Below, piece by piece: positions 5,176 to 7,254 of a stretch of DNA of 7,254 bases (position 1 is the first letter of the stretch; each line of letters starts with the position of its first letter). The stretch comes from Mycobacterium sp. (lineage in GTDB: Bacteria > Actinomycetota > Actinomycetes > Mycobacteriales > Mycobacteriaceae), in NCBI GenBank assembly GCA_028706695.1, contig JAQTVU010000114.1, forward strand, positions 1 through 7,254. The letters are read 5' to 3'. The translations under genes were made by a program, and so were the position numbers. Below the pieces are notes generated by a model. That model was not told the DNA's origin, did no database searches, and saw only the letters and a program-made list of their open reading frames with translations.

Positions 5176-5712
5176 ATGCCACGCCACCTGACCGCCGCGC
5201 TCGCTGCCCTCACGGTCGCGCTGACCATCGCGGCATGCGGCTCGGGAGGACCACGGTCGGGATCGGCCAACACGCCCGGCTCGTCCGCCGGTCAGACTTC
5301 CGCGGTACCGGCCCAGCTGCAGTTCACCGCTAAAACAATTGGTGGACAGGAGTTTTCGGGCGCGAGTCTGGCGGGAAAGCCGGCGGTGCTGTGGTTCTGG
5401 GCGCCGTGGTGCCCCAAGTGCCAGCAGGAAGCACCGGTCCTGAGCAAGGTTGCGGCGGCGAACCCACGGGTGACGTTCGTCGGAGTGGCCGCCCGTGACC
5501 AGGTGTCCACGATGCGCTCCTTCGTCGACAAATACCATCTCGACGGCATCACGCAGCTGGCCGATACCGACGGAGCCGTCTGGTCGAAGTTCGGCATCAC
5601 GCGCCAGCCCGCGTGGGCGTTCGTCGGCGCCAACGGCAACGTCGACGTCGTCAAAGATTCGCTCAGCGAATCGCAATTGGCCGGCCGGGTGCACGGGCTC
5701 AACGCCCAGTGA
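5176..5712 (+). CDS. dsbF: Thioredoxin-like disulfide oxidoreductase lipoprotein (DsbF-like)
   Basis: A 178-aa exported lipoprotein. Residues 1-20 form a short signal peptide ending in a lipobox IAAC, with C21 to be lipidated. A Gly/Ser-rich linker (22-45) tethers a thioredoxin domain. The active site is WAPWCPKC (C79/C82), and the cis-proline lies in GITRQPAWAF. AQLQF, GKPAVLWFWAPWC and VTFVGVAARDQV closely recall M. tuberculosis DsbF (Rv1677, also a lipoprotein) and, less closely, the secreted MPT53/DsbE (Rv2878c). Such proteins make or reshuffle disulfides in exported proteins at the outer face of the membrane. The last codons overlap the start of the ccdA-like gene by GTGA, so the two are translationally coupled, and CcdA is the likely electron donor. 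A palindrome upstream suggests a dedicated repressor. In M. tuberculosis, as I recall, the ccdA homologue Rv2877c sits beside mpt53 rather than dsbF, so this pairing differs. Confidence 0.93.
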   Translation: MPRHLTAALAALTVALTIAACGSGGPRSGSANTPGSSAGQTSAVPAQLQFTAKTIGGQEFSGASLAGKPAVLWFWAPWCPKCQQEAPVLSKVAAANPRVTFVGVAARDQVSTMRSFVDKYHLDGITQLADTDGAVWSKFGITRQPAWAFVGANGNVDVVKDSLSESQLAGRVHGLNAQ

Positions 5713-6599
5713 TCGATACCGCAGCGTTGAGCTTCGCGCTCGGCGCCGGATTGGTGGCCGCCCTCAACCCATGCGGATTCGCCTTTCTGCCGGGCTATTT
5801 GGGGTTGGTGATCGCCGGCAGCCAAGACACGTCCCGCCCGGCCGCCCTGCTCCGCGCGGTCGCGGCCACCGCCGGAATGTCGGTCGGGTTCCTGACGGTC
5901 TTCGGCGTCTTCGGCCTGCTGATCTCACCGGTGATCGCCTCGGCGCAGAAGTATCTGCCGTTCGCCACGGTGGTCATCGGCGTCCTTCTCGTCGGCCTGG
6001 CCGTCTGGTTGCTGGCCGGCAGGGAACTCAGCATCATCCTGCCCAAACGCGCCGGTGGTGTGCCGACCACGCGGCTGAGTTCCATGTACGGCTACGGCGT
6101 GGGCTATGCGATCGCCTCGCTGTCATGCACCGTCGCGCCGTTTCTCGCGGTGATCAGCACGACGTTCAAGCGGGGTTCCACGCTCTCCGGCGTGCTGGCT
6201 TTCATCGCGTACGCGGTGGGCATGACCATCACCGTCGGGGTGGCGGCGCTGGCCGTCGCCCTGGCCGGCTCGTCGGCCACCACGGCGTTTCGCCGGGTCC
6301 TGCCGTACGTCGGCCGCATCGTCGGCGTCATCGTGCTGGTCACCGGTCTGTACGTGACGTACTACGGGTACTACGAGATCCGGCTCTACTTCACCGATTC
6401 CGGTCCCGACGACCCGATCGTCCGGGCCGCGGGCACCGTGCAGGGCTGGCTGGCGGACGAGGTAAACGGACTGAGCGCCTGGTGGCTGCTGGCGGTGGCG
6501 GCCGCGCTCGTCGCCGCCGGGGTGGGCCGGCATGCGCTGGCGCGGCGGCGCGGCGCGCCGGTCACAGGTGACAGGCCAGCCCCGCCGCCGTCGGCGTGA
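5709..6599 (+). CDS. ccdA: CcdA/DsbD-family membrane thiol electron transporter
   Basis: A 296-aa integral membrane protein with about seven hydrophobic segments (roughly residues 5-37, 47-77, 84-103, 127-150, 160-182, 196-217 and 252-274). CcdA-family proteins carry electrons from cytosolic thioredoxin across the membrane to periplasmic-side thiol proteins. The signature LNPCGFAFLPGYLG puts C22 in the first segment, and LSCTVAPFL puts C140 in the fourth; these are the two cysteines that form the redox-active pair. The start is the GTG inside the dsbF stop (GTGA), which begins directly with the first membrane helix and needs no ribosome binding site of its own. Longer in-frame starts inside dsbF would add an arginine-rich shadow sequence and were not chosen. 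The tail after the last helix is basic, then proline-rich. The 3' end overlaps the convergent peptidase gene by 38 bp. The probable partner is the adjacent DsbF; a cytochrome c maturation role is the family alternative. Confidence 0.92.
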   Translation: MIDTAALSFALGAGLVAALNPCGFAFLPGYLGLVIAGSQDTSRPAALLRAVAATAGMSVGFLTVFGVFGLLISPVIASAQKYLPFATVVIGVLLVGLAVWLLAGRELSIILPKRAGGVPTTRLSSMYGYGVGYAIASLSCTVAPFLAVISTTFKRGSTLSGVLAFIAYAVGMTITVGVAALAVALAGSSATTAFRRVLPYVGRIVGVIVLVTGLYVTYYGYYEIRLYFTDSGPDDPIVRAAGTVQGWLADEVNGLSAWWLLAVAAALVAAGVGRHALARRRGAPVTGDRPAPPPSA

Positions 6600-7254
6600 G
6601 CAACGCCAAACCCATGGTCGTGCACAGCGCCAGCCGCTGGTGCCACCACACGCGGCGGGACACCGGAATGGTCAGCCGGGCGGCGCGGGCCAGCGTCGCG
6701 GTTCCGGCCGCGCCCAGCGCCGCCGGTGCCATCGCAGGCGACCCGTCGGCCAGGGCCAGCAGTCCGCGCAACAAGGGCATTTTCCCGTGCACCCGCACCG
6801 CGGCGTCGTCGGCGCACATCTCGAGCAGATCGGCCACCGCGTCGGCCGCCGCGAGAAACAACGGCAACCGCGGCAACGCCGCGGCGAGGGCGCGCAGCAC
6901 CATCAGCAGGTCGTGATGACGACTTTTCAGGTGCGCGTTCTCGTGCGCCAGCACGGCGGCCAGCTGCAGCTCGTCGAGCCTGCCGAGCGCGGCGGTCGTC
7001 ACCACCACCACGGAGTGTGGCCGATCCGCCACACAGTAGGCGGCGGGCTGCGACGCCGGCACCACGACGACGCCGGGCCGGTCACCGGGGCTGCCGACCA
7101 CCCGGGCCGTCGCGGCGTGCAGCCGGCTGCGCGATCGCTGCCGCCGCAACTGGCGGCCGACACGCCCGCCGACGACGGCGGTGACCAGCAGGCCGGCCAC
7201 CAGCAGGCCCACGGTGAACACCGACGCGGCCGCGCGGGGCAATCCCAGCGCACC
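6562..7254 (-). CDS. BlaR1-like M56/M48 metallopeptidase, N-terminus beyond window
   Basis: The frame is open to the right edge, so this is the C-terminal part (about 230 residues) of a longer protein; the TTG at 7242 is not a likely true start. After a membrane helix (VGLLVAGLLVTAVVG) and a basic stretch comes the zinc-peptidase core. VLAHENAHLKSRHHD carries HExxH (codons at 6931-6945), and LLEMCADDAAVR carries the third ligand, Glu at 6820-6822. A second hydrophobic segment near the C-terminus (LALCTTMGLALLTPTAAGL) is consistent with membrane anchoring. Length and layout recall mycobacterial BlaR1-like proteins such as Rv1845c, which act with a BlaI/MecI repressor that they or a partner inactivate on a cell-envelope signal. 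A blaI gene would be expected just to the right, outside the window. There is no sign of a penicillin-binding sensor domain in the visible part. The stop lies inside the ccdA-like gene. Confidence 0.85.
   Translation of the reverse strand, partial: GALGLPRAAASVFTVGLLVAGLLVTAVVGGRVGRQLRRQRSRSRLHAATARVVGSPGDRPGVVVVPASQPAAYCVADRPHSVVVVTTAALGRLDELQLAAVLAHENAHLKSRHHDLLMVLRALAAALPRLPLFLAAADAVADLLEMCADDAAVRVHGKMPLLRGLLALADGSPAMAPAALGAAGTATLARAARLTIPVSRRVWWHQRLALCTTMGLALLTPTAAGLACHL

Overview
The window is GC-rich DNA from an actinobacterium, almost certainly a Mycobacterium. It carries an adjacent, tail-to-tail pair of an AspB-type aminotransferase (388 aa) and an arylamine N-acetyltransferase (NAT). 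From memory this matches Rv3565/Rv3566c of M. tuberculosis. It also carries a DsbF-type lipoprotein with a CcdA partner, an Rv2466c-type thioredoxin-fold protein and a BlaR1-like metallopeptidase. Several genes on the left side are broken, which suggests either a lineage undergoing gene decay or indel errors in the assembly.

Left part (1-1959). Two minus-strand genes, joined by a GTGA stop/start overlap, are both disrupted. The downstream one is a zinc-ribbon plus P-loop GTPase-like protein. It loses its frame in a run of five Gs at 112-116, and the correct continuation is readable to the window edge. The upstream one is unrecognised and can only be read by changing frame about twice. Facing them on the plus strand, 1621-1959 looks like the C-terminal end of an acyl-CoA dehydrogenase (fadE33-like). 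It is interrupted by a 15-bp minisatellite and overlaps the aspB start by GTGA.

Middle (1956-3957). aspB (+) and nat (-) are intact and converge, their stop codons lying in an exact 11-bp tandem duplication. In M. tuberculosis this pair is embedded in the cholesterol ring-degradation cluster (fadE33 before aspB; the hsa genes before nat). Here the fadE is a remnant and no hsa gene is next to nat, so both flanks of the cluster have been lost or moved.

Right part (3958-7254). A 286-bp divergent region contains an inverted repeat and a CsoR-family-like operator. It precedes a two-gene unit: a DsbA/Rv2466c-fold protein with a CPFS active site, and a 49-aa cysteine-rich protein. After a 171-bp gap with a 26-bp palindrome comes a translationally coupled dsbF-ccdA pair. 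The CcdA-like membrane protein would pass electrons from cytosolic thiols to the lipoprotein thioredoxin outside the membrane. Together these four genes form a thiol-redox block. A BlaR1/M56-like peptidase gene on the minus strand overlaps the ccdA 3' end and runs off the right edge.
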